From: Pseudomonadota bacterium
GTDB taxonomy: Bacteria; Desulfobacterota; Desulfobacteria; Desulfobacterales; Desulfobacteraceae
Direction: 5' to 3'
DNA: 5,778 nucleotides
Assembly (NCBI GenBank): GCA_018816605.1
Contig: JAHIVS010000700.1
Span: forward strand, 1 to 5,778
Positions 1-5,778 of this stretch are shown piece after piece; the stretch's first letter is position 1; every line of letters begins with the position of its first letter. The translations under genes were made by a program, and so were the position numbers. The notes beneath the pieces are model-generated. The model had not been told where the DNA came from and did no database searches. It was given only the letters and a program-made list of their open reading frames with translations.

Positions 1-177
1 CTATCCCATAAAATCCAAATGTAACCCTGAAAACAAGGCGATCTGCAGCGGAAAACCTTGCTTCACTAGTATGAATCTAAGGATTGCCAATTTCATCAGA
101 TTATTAACATAATCCTTCCGATTTCGACATTCTTTCATAGAAATTGTGACATTTTTAACAGTCTACCTTAAATTTGA

Positions 178-207
178 TTGCTTTTCTGAGGTCAAATATT
201 GTATAAT
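178..207 (+). promoter_or_regulatory. Candidate sigma70-type promoter for the operon
   Basis: A perfect TATAAT -10 box lies at 202-207, with a weak -35 (TTGCTT, 178-183) 18 bases upstream. Transcription would start near 214 and give an AT-rich leader of about 94 nt containing no ATG before the gene 1 start. In AT-rich DNA a TATAAT can occur by chance, so this is inference from motif match and position. A second, poorer candidate is TTGAAA (254-259) with TATATA (279-284), spacer 19, which would leave a very short leader. Confidence 0.45.
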
Positions 208-295
208 TTTTTTACATTATCAGGTTGTCACAGAAGATCCTATTAATTCCTTTTTGAAATTATTACAATTTATCACACTATATAAGTTCGTCCTT

Positions 296-302
296 GAGGA
301 GG
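296..302 (+). promoter_or_regulatory. Strong Shine-Dalgarno that fixes the gene 1 start
   Basis: GAGGAGG lies five bases before the ATG at 308. This favours 308 over the upstream in-frame ATG at 146, which would add 54 residues unlike any molybdenum hydroxylase N-terminus. Another ATG at 304 is out of frame and only one base from the Shine-Dalgarno. Confidence 0.85.
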
Positions 303-307
303 AATGC

Positions 308-3028
308 ATGTTAAAAAAGAGTGTCATGATCAATGGCGTCCCGCGAATTATCATAGCTGAACCGAATACCTCTTTGGCTGAAGTAATCAGAGGACAACTG
401 CACCTGACCGGTACAAAAGTTGGCTGCAACGAAGGTCATTGCGGCGCATGCTCGGTCATCATGGATGGAAAACTGGTGCGCTCATGCATCACAAAAATGA
501 GCAAAGTGGCTGATTGGGCTTGCATCACCACCGTCGAAGGCATTGGTACCCCAGACAATCTCGATCCCATTCAAAAAGCACTAATTCTCCACGGTGCTCC
601 CCAATGTGGATATTGCATGCCCGGTTTTGTGGTCTCTTCAAAAGCGCTGCTTGAATCCAATCCCTCCCCCACCCGTGAAGATGTGCGCACCTGGTTCCAA
701 AAAAACCTCAATGCCTGCCGCTGCACGGGATACAAACCTGTCGTGGATGCAGTAATGGACGCCGCCGCAGTCATACGCGGTGACCAACCCGCAGATTCAC
801 TCGAATATAAACTTCCCGCCGACGGACGCATTTACGGCGGAACTTATCCCCGTCCGTCAGCAGTTGCCAAGGTCACCGGCACCGCAGATTATGGCGCCGA
901 CCTGGGTCTCAAGATGCCCCCAGGCACACTGCAGCTTGCCATCGTTCAAGCCAAAGTCAGCCATGCCAACATTCTTGGCATTGACACCTCCGAAGCCGAA
1001 AAAATGCCCGGTGTTTTCAAAGTCATAACCCACAAAGATGTCAAAGGCAACAACCGCATCAATGGTCTGGTAACCTTCCCGACAAATAAATGCGACGGCT
1101 GGGATCGTCCCATTCTATGTGACACCAAAGTCTTTCAATATGGCGACGCGCTCGCCGTCGTCTGCGCAGATACCAAAGCACAAGCGCTGGCTGCTGCTGA
1201 AAAAGTCAAAGTTAGTCTTGAAGAACTTCCCGCTTACATGAGCGCCCCAGCCGCCATGGCTGATGATGCCATCGAAATCCACCCCGGCACCCCCAACATC
1301 TACTTTACCCAGGGTGTAGTCAAAGGACCCGAATCCAAACCCTTGATGGATTCAGCGGCACATGTGATTGAACAGAATTATTACACCCAACGCCAACCCC
1401 ATCTCACCATTGAACCCGATATGGGCTTTGCTTACTTCGACGAGGAAGACCGCCTCACCATCCATTCAAAAAGTATTGCCCTCTATCTGCATGCCATGAT
1501 GATCGCAGATGGTTTAGGCATCGACGCTGCCAAATTGCGCATGGTGCAGAACACCGCCGGCGGCACCTTTGGCTACAAGTTCTGCCCCACCATCGAAGCC
1601 ATTTTAGGCGTCGCCTGCATGGCTACTGAGAAACCTGTTTATCTGGAATACGATTACCAGCAGTTCATCACCTACACCGGCAAGCGCTCACCATTCTTCA
1701 CCAAGGTTAAGTTAGGCGCAGATGCTGCCGGCAAGCTCCTCGCCATGGAAACGGACTGGATCGTGGATCACGGCGCTTATTCCGAGTTCGGCGATCTGCT
1801 CACCCACAAGGGCGCTCAATTCATCGGCGCTGGTTACGACATCCGCAGCATTCGTGGTGTTGGCAAAACGGTCTGCACCAACCACGCCTGGGGCGCTCCC
1901 TACCGTGGATACGGCGCACCTGAAAGTGAGTTCCCCTCTGAATCCCTAATGGACGAACTCGCCGAGAAAATTGGCATGGATCCGTTGGAACTGCGCTACA
2001 AAAACATTTACCGCCCCGGTGCCACCACCCCCACCGGTCAAACCCCCGAGACCTTCAGCCTCGAAGCCATGATTGACATCCTGCGCCCGAAATATAAAGA
2101 CGCCAAAGAAAAAGCCGCCAAAGCCACCACCCCGGAACTCAAAAAGGGCGTCGGCGTCAGCATAGGCATATACGGCGCCGGCGGAGATGGCCCTGATACT
2201 GCCGAAGCCTGGGTTGAATTGCTGAAAGACGGCGGAGTGCTTGTTTCGACCACCTGGAGCGATCACGGTCAGGGTGCGGATGCCGGTGCATTGGGCTGTG
2301 CCCATGAAGCGCTGCGTCCGATGGGCGTCCGCCCCGATCAGATTCGCCTGGAATTGAACGACACTGCCAAAGCTCCAGATGGGGGCCCTGCCGGCGGCAG
2401 CCGCAGCCAGGTGATCATTGGCAATGCCATCAAGATCGCCTGCGAAAACATGCTTGAAGCGATTATCCAGTCTTGCGGTAAGTACATGAGCTACGATGAA
2501 GTGGTCGCCAAAGACCTGCCCACTCGTTATTCAGGACGTTATTCCTCCAATGCCGCCATCGGTGACCCCGATACCGGCCAAGGTGCTCCCATCGACAATT
2601 ACATGTATGGCGTCTTCATGGCCGAAGTCAGCGTGGATACCAAGACCGGCAAAGTTAAAGTGGATAAGTTGACCATGGTGGCTGATGTAGGCAAGATCAA
2701 TAATAAACTGGTGGTTGACGGCCAGATCTATGGCGGTCTGACCCAGGGTATCGGTTTTGCATTGAGTGAAGATTTCGAAGACATTCATAAACACACCAAC
2801 ATGGTCAAATGTGGCATTCCTTACACCAAAGATGTGCCCGATGATATTGAGATCATTTACTATGACAACCCCCGCAAGACTGGCCCCTTCGGTTCTTCCG
2901 GTGTGGGTGAATTACCCAATACCGCCCCGCATGCAGCCATCCTCAACGCAGTTTATTGGGCCAGCGGCGCCCGCGTGCGCGAACTGCCCGCCCGACCTGA
3001 AAAGGTGTTGGCTGCGCTGCCGAAGTAA
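308..3028 (+). CDS. mop: Molybdenum aldehyde oxidoreductase, FAD-independent (MOP type)
   Basis: This 906-residue enzyme of the xanthine oxidase family should convert an aldehyde plus water to a carboxylate, with two electrons passing from molybdopterin cytosine dinucleotide through two [2Fe-2S] clusters to an external acceptor. Domains in order are a plant-type ferredoxin domain (about 1-76; C40, C45, C48, C60), a helical [2Fe-2S] domain (about 84-157; C100, C103, C137, C139), a linker, then the Mo1 and Mo2 domains (about 196-906). Visible cofactor and active-site signatures are GGTFGYKF (418-425), RGYGAP (533-538), GGSR (696-699), DGQIYGG (804-810) and GVGELP with the catalytic Glu at 868. 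There is no FAD domain, which separates it from xanthine dehydrogenase. From memory, D. gigas MOP is 907 residues with Glu869, and residues F425 and Y535 of its substrate channel are conserved here. No signal peptide is seen, so it is probably cytoplasmic. The exact substrate cannot be read from the sequence. Confidence 0.95.
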   Translation: MLKKSVMINGVPRIIIAEPNTSLAEVIRGQLHLTGTKVGCNEGHCGACSVIMDGKLVRSCITKMSKVADWACITTVEGIGTPDNLDPIQKALILHGAPQCGYCMPGFVVSSKALLESNPSPTREDVRTWFQKNLNACRCTGYKPVVDAVMDAAAVIRGDQPADSLEYKLPADGRIYGGTYPRPSAVAKVTGTADYGADLGLKMPPGTLQLAIVQAKVSHANILGIDTSEAEKMPGVFKVITHKDVKGNNRINGLVTFPTNKCDGWDRPILCDTKVFQYGDALAVVCADTKAQALAAAEKVKVSLEELPAYMSAPAAMADDAIEIHPGTPNIYFTQGVVKGPESKPLMDSAAHVIEQNYYTQRQPHLTIEPDMGFAYFDEEDRLTIHSKSIALYLHAMMIADGLGIDAAKLRMVQNTAGGTFGYKFCPTIEAILGVACMATEKPVYLEYDYQQFITYTGKRSPFFTKVKLGADAAGKLLAMETDWIVDHGAYSEFGDLLTHKGAQFIGAGYDIRSIRGVGKTVCTNHAWGAPYRGYGAPESEFPSESLMDELAEKIGMDPLELRYKNIYRPGATTPTGQTPETFSLEAMIDILRPKYKDAKEKAAKATTPELKKGVGVSIGIYGAGGDGPDTAEAWVELLKDGGVLVSTTWSDHGQGADAGALGCAHEALRPMGVRPDQIRLELNDTAKAPDGGPAGGSRSQVIIGNAIKIACENMLEAIIQSCGKYMSYDEVVAKDLPTRYSGRYSSNAAIGDPDTGQGAPIDNYMYGVFMAEVSVDTKTGKVKVDKLTMVADVGKINNKLVVDGQIYGGLTQGIGFALSEDFEDIHKHTNMVKCGIPYTKDVPDDIEIIYYDNPRKTGPFGSSGVGELPNTAPHAAILNAVYWASGARVRELPARPEKVLAALPK

Positions 3029-3046
3029 GAGGTTACTCTAACAAAA

Positions 3047-3074
3047 TGGTGAGAGAACAAAAATAATCTCGCCA
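3047..3074 (+). other. Weak stem-loop just after the gene 1 stop
   Basis: TGGTGAGA (3047-3054) can pair with TCTCGCCA (3067-3074) as an 8-bp stem with one G-T wobble and a 12-base A-rich loop. It starts 18 bases after the gene 1 stop codon. There is no run of T after it, so it is not a standard intrinsic terminator. It could protect the 3' end of the gene 1 message or be chance. Confidence 0.3.
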
Positions 3075-3135
3075 AAATATCATTCAAAATTTGACCCTCA
3101 CCTGAACAAGACCGCTTCTTAATAGATAGGTTTCA

Positions 3136-3161
3136 CCCCTCTCCCGCGCGCGGGAGAGGGG
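3136..3161. repeat. Perfect 26-base GC-rich palindrome (REP-like hairpin)
   Basis: The left arm CCCCTCTCCCGCG (3136-3148) is exactly the reverse complement of 3149-3161. In RNA it would form an 11-bp stem with a CGCG loop. It sits in an otherwise AT-rich spacer. Similar CTCTCCCGC/GCGGGAGAG hairpins are known as dispersed intergenic repeats in various bacteria, and a GACCCTCAC string at 3093-3101 resembles sequence that often flanks them. The run TTCTTTTA (3173-3180) lies too far downstream for a classic terminator, though the hairpin may still reduce read-through from gene 1 to gene 2. Confidence 0.65.
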
Positions 3162-3181
3162 GCAGGAGAGAGTTCTTTTAA

Positions 3182-3210
3182 TTATAAAAACAATTATCCC
3201 TATGTATAAT
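3182..3210 (+). promoter_or_regulatory. Candidate promoter for the flavoprotein gene
   Basis: A perfect TATAAT lies at 3205-3210, with a poor -35 match (TTATAA, 3182-3187) at 17-base spacing. Transcription would begin near 3217. The box overlaps the ATG at 3209, so if the promoter is real, translation from 3209 is impossible on this transcript and the start must be the ATG at 3239. It would let genes 2 to 4 be expressed separately from gene 1. Confidence 0.4.
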
Positions 3211-3228
3211 GAATACATCAATCAAACC

Positions 3229-3232
3229 GGGA
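3229..3232 (+). promoter_or_regulatory. Short Shine-Dalgarno deciding the gene 2 start
   Basis: GGGA lies six bases before the ATG at 3239. No Shine-Dalgarno-like sequence precedes the alternative ATG at 3209, where the upstream bases are almost all A, T and C. The match is short, so it supports 3239 only together with the promoter position and the typical family N-terminus beginning MDQ. Confidence 0.45.
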
Positions 3233-3238
3233 TTTGTT

Positions 3239-5536
3239 ATGGATCAAACGCGCTTACGAGAACTTGAAGATCAGTGCATCCAGGAGTGTGCTCCACCTTG
3301 CGCGGCGCACTGCCCCGCTCATGTGGATGTGCGCGCTCTGATCGCGGCCATCGCCACCGGCGATTTTCAGGCTGCCTTCAAGACGCTTTATAAAACCATC
3401 CCCTTCCCCGAAATCATCGCGCGCACCTGCGACCAGCCCTGCCAGGCAGCCTGCTACCGTAAGTCCGTCGGCGGGGATATCCAGGTGGCGGCGCTTGAGC
3501 TGGCTTGCATCCAACACTCTGATCACCTGATTACCAAACCCATGCTGCTTCCCCAAAAGGATGCTCGCGTACTGATCATCGGCGGCGGCTTGAGCGGGCT
3601 GACTGCGGCTTTTGAACTCGTCAAAAAGGGTTACCAAGTCGCGCTTTACGAACGTGAAAACCGCCTCGGCGGCAGGTTGTGGAGTTATAACGAAGATCAG
3701 TTACACGGCGAGGTCATCCATCGCGAAATTGAACGCATCATTGACCTGGGCATTGAAGTTCATTTCAACACTGAACTCACTCCCGTATCGGTTGATGCCC
3801 TCCAGTTTGACGCCTGCTACCTGGGCACCGGAGCAGGAGCATCCAACCCCTTCAACTTGCTGACCAACCCCGATCATTCGCTGCAAGTCAACCCTGATAC
3901 CTTTCAGACCAACCAGGCGAATGTTTTCGCCGGGGGTAGTCTGCTGCGCCTACCCTCCACCATTTTCTCCGTCTCAGACGGACGCCGCGCCGCCATCTCA
4001 ATCGACCGCTTTTTACAGAACGTTTCACTGACCGCCTCCCGCGTTAACGAAGGCGCCTACGACACGCGTTTAATTACCAGCCTTTCCAAAATCGAAAAAA
4101 GCGATACTATCCCGCACTTCAAAGCGGGCTATTCCACCAGAGAGGCCATCGAAGAAGCCAAACGCTGCCTTCAGTGCGACTGCATGGAATGCGTGAAGGT
4201 TTGCGAATATCTCAAGCATTACGGCAGCTATCCCCGCAAATATGTGCGTGAAATTTACAACAACCTGTCCATCATCATGCGTGCACGAACAGCCAACAAA
4301 ATGATCAACTCGTGTACGCTGTGCGGATTGTGCGCCGAGGTCTGCCCCACTGATTTGAACATGGGTGAGGTCGCCCGCGAAGTGCGCCAGATCATGGTTA
4401 AAACAAACAAAATGCCCCCATCCGCACATGATTTCGCCCTGCGCGACATGGGCTTTAGCAACGATGCGCGCGTCGCACTCAACTTAACTGCAGATGGCAG
4501 CGAAACCTGTGATTACCTCTTCTTCCCAGGCTGTCAGTTGAGCGCCTCCAACCCTGAATACATCCCCAAGCTGTACCAATCACTGGCGTCTGTGCTACCC
4601 AAACTGGGAGTGATGCTGCGCTGCTGCGGCGCCCCCGCGGATTGGTCTGGTGAGCAGGAACTCTTCGCCCAAACCATGTTGGAATTCAAAACTCAATGGC
4701 TTGCGCTTGGTAAGCCCAAGCTGGTGCTGGCCTGCACAAGCTGCCTGCGCATGTTTTCTACCGCTCTGCCCGAAATTGAAACGCTCTCCGCCTGGCAGGT
4801 GTTTGAAGCGCACACGCTTTTCCCTGCCTCGCGTCAATACTCCCGTTCACTGGCAATTCACGATCCGTGCACCAGCCGGTATGTGGATAAATGGCAGGAC
4901 GCTGTTCGCACCGGCTTGGACGCCATGGGAATCACCCACCACGAACTCGAAATGTCTCGCGACCTTACAGAGTGCTGCGGGTATGGCGGTGTGGCCTGGT
5001 TGGCGCATCCAGAACTGGTGCAAGACATCCTCAAACGTCGCGCCTCAGAAGACGACGCGGATTACCTGACCTATTGTGTCATGTGCCGCGACCTGCTGGC
5101 AGGCCAGGGCAAACCCACCCTGCACCTGCTCGACCTGATCTTCGGCGAAAACCTCGATCAACTTGCCCGCCGCAAGGGACCGGATTACTCTCAGCGCCAC
5201 GAGAACCGCCTGAGGGCTAAAGAAAAAATGATAAAGTTAATCACAGGCAAGGAGCATCCCATGACCGAATCCTATGAACGCTACACACTACTTCTCACGA
5301 CAGAAATGCGCGTCACGCTGGAAGAGCGTTTGATTCTGGTGGAAGATGTGCAAAAAGTGATCGAATTCGCCGAAACCAGCGGTGAAAGCTTTAAAAACCA
5401 GCAAACCGGCCACACCCTGGCCTTCTTCAAACCCAACCTGATCACCTATTGGGTTGAATTTTCTCGTGAAGGCGATGCCTGGAGAGTTCACAACGCCTAC
5501 AGCCACCGCATGGAATTGGAAGGTAGGGCTTCATGA
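3239..5536 (+). CDS. Fe-S flavoprotein with dicluster ferredoxin region and two CCG domains
   Basis: This 765-residue protein (775 if started at 3209) is a multi-centre electron carrier. Residues 1-100 are a GltD-like Fe-S region (C13, C17, C21, C25; C64, C68, C72). Residues 110-260 form an FAD-binding domain with GGGLSG (115-120), E138 at the end of the second strand, and a VFAGGS segment (229-234). A dicluster ferredoxin region follows (C310, C313, C315, C318, C322; C359, C362, C365, C369-Pro). Two complete CCG domains come next (C432, C462-C463, C499, C502; C544, C579-C580, C613, C616), as in HdrB, GlpC and LutA, where they bind non-cubane or [4Fe-4S] clusters. A domain of about 90 residues ends the protein. 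The second, NAD(P)H-binding Rossmann domain of GltD is not seen. From memory it matches the family NCBI calls pyridine nucleotide-disulfide oxidoreductase/dicluster-binding protein (DVU1558-like). Its place after the aldehyde oxidoreductase suggests it takes that enzyme's electrons; this is inference. No transmembrane segment is evident. Confidence 0.85.
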   Translation: MDQTRLRELEDQCIQECAPPCAAHCPAHVDVRALIAAIATGDFQAAFKTLYKTIPFPEIIARTCDQPCQAACYRKSVGGDIQVAALELACIQHSDHLITKPMLLPQKDARVLIIGGGLSGLTAAFELVKKGYQVALYERENRLGGRLWSYNEDQLHGEVIHREIERIIDLGIEVHFNTELTPVSVDALQFDACYLGTGAGASNPFNLLTNPDHSLQVNPDTFQTNQANVFAGGSLLRLPSTIFSVSDGRRAAISIDRFLQNVSLTASRVNEGAYDTRLITSLSKIEKSDTIPHFKAGYSTREAIEEAKRCLQCDCMECVKVCEYLKHYGSYPRKYVREIYNNLSIIMRARTANKMINSCTLCGLCAEVCPTDLNMGEVAREVRQIMVKTNKMPPSAHDFALRDMGFSNDARVALNLTADGSETCDYLFFPGCQLSASNPEYIPKLYQSLASVLPKLGVMLRCCGAPADWSGEQELFAQTMLEFKTQWLALGKPKLVLACTSCLRMFSTALPEIETLSAWQVFEAHTLFPASRQYSRSLAIHDPCTSRYVDKWQDAVRTGLDAMGITHHELEMSRDLTECCGYGGVAWLAHPELVQDILKRRASEDDADYLTYCVMCRDLLAGQGKPTLHLLDLIFGENLDQLARRKGPDYSQRHENRLRAKEKMIKLITGKEHPMTESYERYTLLLTTEMRVTLEERLILVEDVQKVIEFAETSGESFKNQQTGHTLAFFKPNLITYWVEFSREGDAWRVHNAYSHRMELEGRAS
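5249..5254 (+). promoter_or_regulatory. Internal Shine-Dalgarno before an in-frame ATG inside gene 2
   Basis: AAGGAG lies six bases before the in-frame ATG at 5261 (Met675 of the 765-residue form). Initiation there would make a separate 91-residue protein equal to the C-terminal domain (5261-5536). The site falls in the charged linker between the second CCG domain and the terminal domain, where an internal start would be sensible. It is a better ribosome binding site than the one at the gene's own start. Chance occurrence is possible because the bases also encode Gly-Lys-Glu. Confidence 0.4.
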
Positions 5537-5745
5537 GCGACTCATCCCTCGATTCCCTAAAAAGTCAATGGACCTGCGGCAAGTGCGGTGCGCCGCTTGA
5601 AGTTGCTTCAGTCAACGTCAGCTACCTTGGCTCCGGTTACCCCGTGGATATGCTGGTCTGTAAAAACTGTAAACGTCCACTGGTGCCGGCAGAACTGGCG
5701 CTTGGCAAGATGCTTGAAGTTGAAAAATTAATGGAAGACAAGTAA
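5533..5745 (+). CDS. Small two-CxxC redox or metal-binding protein (DVU_1557-like)
   Basis: This 70-residue protein has two matching knuckles, CGKCGAPL (C15, C18) and CKNCKRPL (C43, C46), 24 residues apart, which can hold one zinc or iron in a rubredoxin or zinc-ribbon manner. Between them lies a hydrophobic stretch with a YLGSGYPVDM motif, and the protein ends in a charged probable helix (about 54-70, ending MEDK). There is no signal peptide. It overlaps the gene 2 stop by four bases (ATGA), with GGAAGG (5518-5523) as ribosome binding site, so the two are probably co-translated. The position and the YLG...VDM, CxxC and EVEKLMEDK features resemble, from memory, the family NCBI calls DVU_1557 family redox protein. 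A role as a small electron carrier or metal-binding subunit for its neighbours is inference. Confidence 0.8.
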   Translation: MSDSSLDSLKSQWTCGKCGAPLEVASVNVSYLGSGYPVDMLVCKNCKRPLVPAELALGKMLEVEKLMEDK

Positions 5746-5778
5746 TGCCCGATTGCGCCCGGTGCTCACTCTTTCAAC
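5745..5778 (+). CDS. Start of a downstream gene, cut by the window end
   Basis: An ATG at 5745 overlaps the last base of the gene 3 stop (TAATG) and has GGAAG (5733-5737) seven bases upstream, typical of a coupled operon gene. The only residues visible are MPDCARCSLFQ, open to the window edge. The CxxC at residues 4 and 7 suggests another metal or redox site at the N-terminus. That is too little to name a family. Confidence 0.55.
   Translation, partial: MPDCARCSLFQ

Larger units (their letters stand above)
1..307. other. AT-rich non-coding region upstream of the aldehyde oxidoreductase gene
   Basis: No convincing gene lies here on either strand: frames are broken by frequent stops and base composition is clearly more AT-rich than the genes downstream. 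The right-hand part carries a candidate promoter and the gene 1 ribosome binding site. The left part (1-120) has only a weak possible 5-bp stem (CAAGG at 35-39 with CCTTG at 56-60) and no recognisable end of an upstream gene. A TGTGAC at 145-150 and its inverse GTCACA at 227-232 were noted, but they are too far apart to call an operator. No riboswitch was recognised. Confidence 0.7.

Noticed and set aside
145..232. CRP/FNR-like operator from TGTGAC and GTCACA
   Set aside because: The half-sites are 76 bases apart, and neither alone forms a proper dyad.
146..307. N-terminal extension of the aldehyde oxidoreductase from an ATG at 146
   Set aside because: The 54 extra residues are encoded by AT-rich spacer DNA overlapping the candidate promoter, have no ribosome binding site, and do not occur in the family. 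The ATG at 308 has an excellent Shine-Dalgarno and gives the family length.
1946..2305. Open frame of 119 codons on the - strand with glycine-rich stretches
   Set aside because: It lies wholly antisense to the conserved molybdenum domain, and its low-complexity glycine runs are what the complement of proline- and alanine-rich codons produces.
3136..3180. Intrinsic terminator between genes 1 and 2
   Set aside because: The hairpin is strong, but it is followed by GCAGGAGAGAG and not a T run; the T-rich bases come too late for a standard rho-independent terminator.
4650..5220. Overlapping + strand open frames inside gene 2 in the other two frames
   Set aside because: They are shadows of the CCG domain coding region, rich in Arg, Pro and Cys, with no recognisable family features.
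308..5745. Selenocysteine codons (in-frame TGA)
   Set aside because: Each of the three complete genes is open to a normal end, and the CxxC positions are all encoded by cysteine codons.

Overview
The window holds three complete genes and the first codons of a fourth, all on the + strand. They look like the start of an anaerobic aldehyde-oxidation operon. Gene 1 (308-3028) encodes a FAD-free, molybdenum-containing aldehyde oxidoreductase. It is co-linear with the Desulfovibrio gigas enzyme MOP and has the same numbering for all eight cluster cysteines. Gene 2 (3239-5536) encodes a large iron-sulfur flavoprotein. It combines a GltD-like N-terminal Fe-S region, a shortened FAD domain, a dicluster ferredoxin region, two CCG (HdrB/GlpC/LutA-type) domains and a small C-terminal domain. 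Gene 3 (5533-5745) encodes a 70-residue protein with two CxxC knuckles. A fourth reading frame starts at 5745 and runs off the window.

Layout: 1-307 is AT-rich non-coding DNA with a candidate promoter and a strong Shine-Dalgarno for gene 1. A 210-base gap separates genes 1 and 2. It contains a weak stem-loop, a perfect 26-base GC-rich palindrome and a TATAAT box that suggests gene 2 has its own promoter. Gene 2 and gene 3 overlap by ATGA, and gene 3 and the fourth frame overlap by TAATG, so genes 2 to 4 are probably translationally coupled.

Inferred joint function: the Mo enzyme oxidises an aldehyde to a carboxylate and passes electrons through its two [2Fe-2S] clusters to an outside acceptor. 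The gene 2 flavoprotein and the small CxxC protein are the obvious local candidates for receiving or relaying them. From memory, the same order (aldehyde oxidoreductase, dicluster flavoprotein, small redox protein) occurs in Desulfovibrio vulgaris around DVU1559-DVU1557, so this looks like part of a conserved but poorly characterised system. The most unusual point is that gene 2 seems to lack the NAD(P)H-binding Rossmann domain expected of a GltD-type protein.

Organism: an anaerobic bacterium with moderately GC-rich genes and AT-rich spacers. The proteins resemble Desulfovibrio versions, but the moderate GC and the spacer palindrome would also fit an anaerobic Chloroflexota (Anaerolineae-type) genome. 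This assignment is low confidence. No RNA genes, CRISPR arrays or transposase genes were seen.
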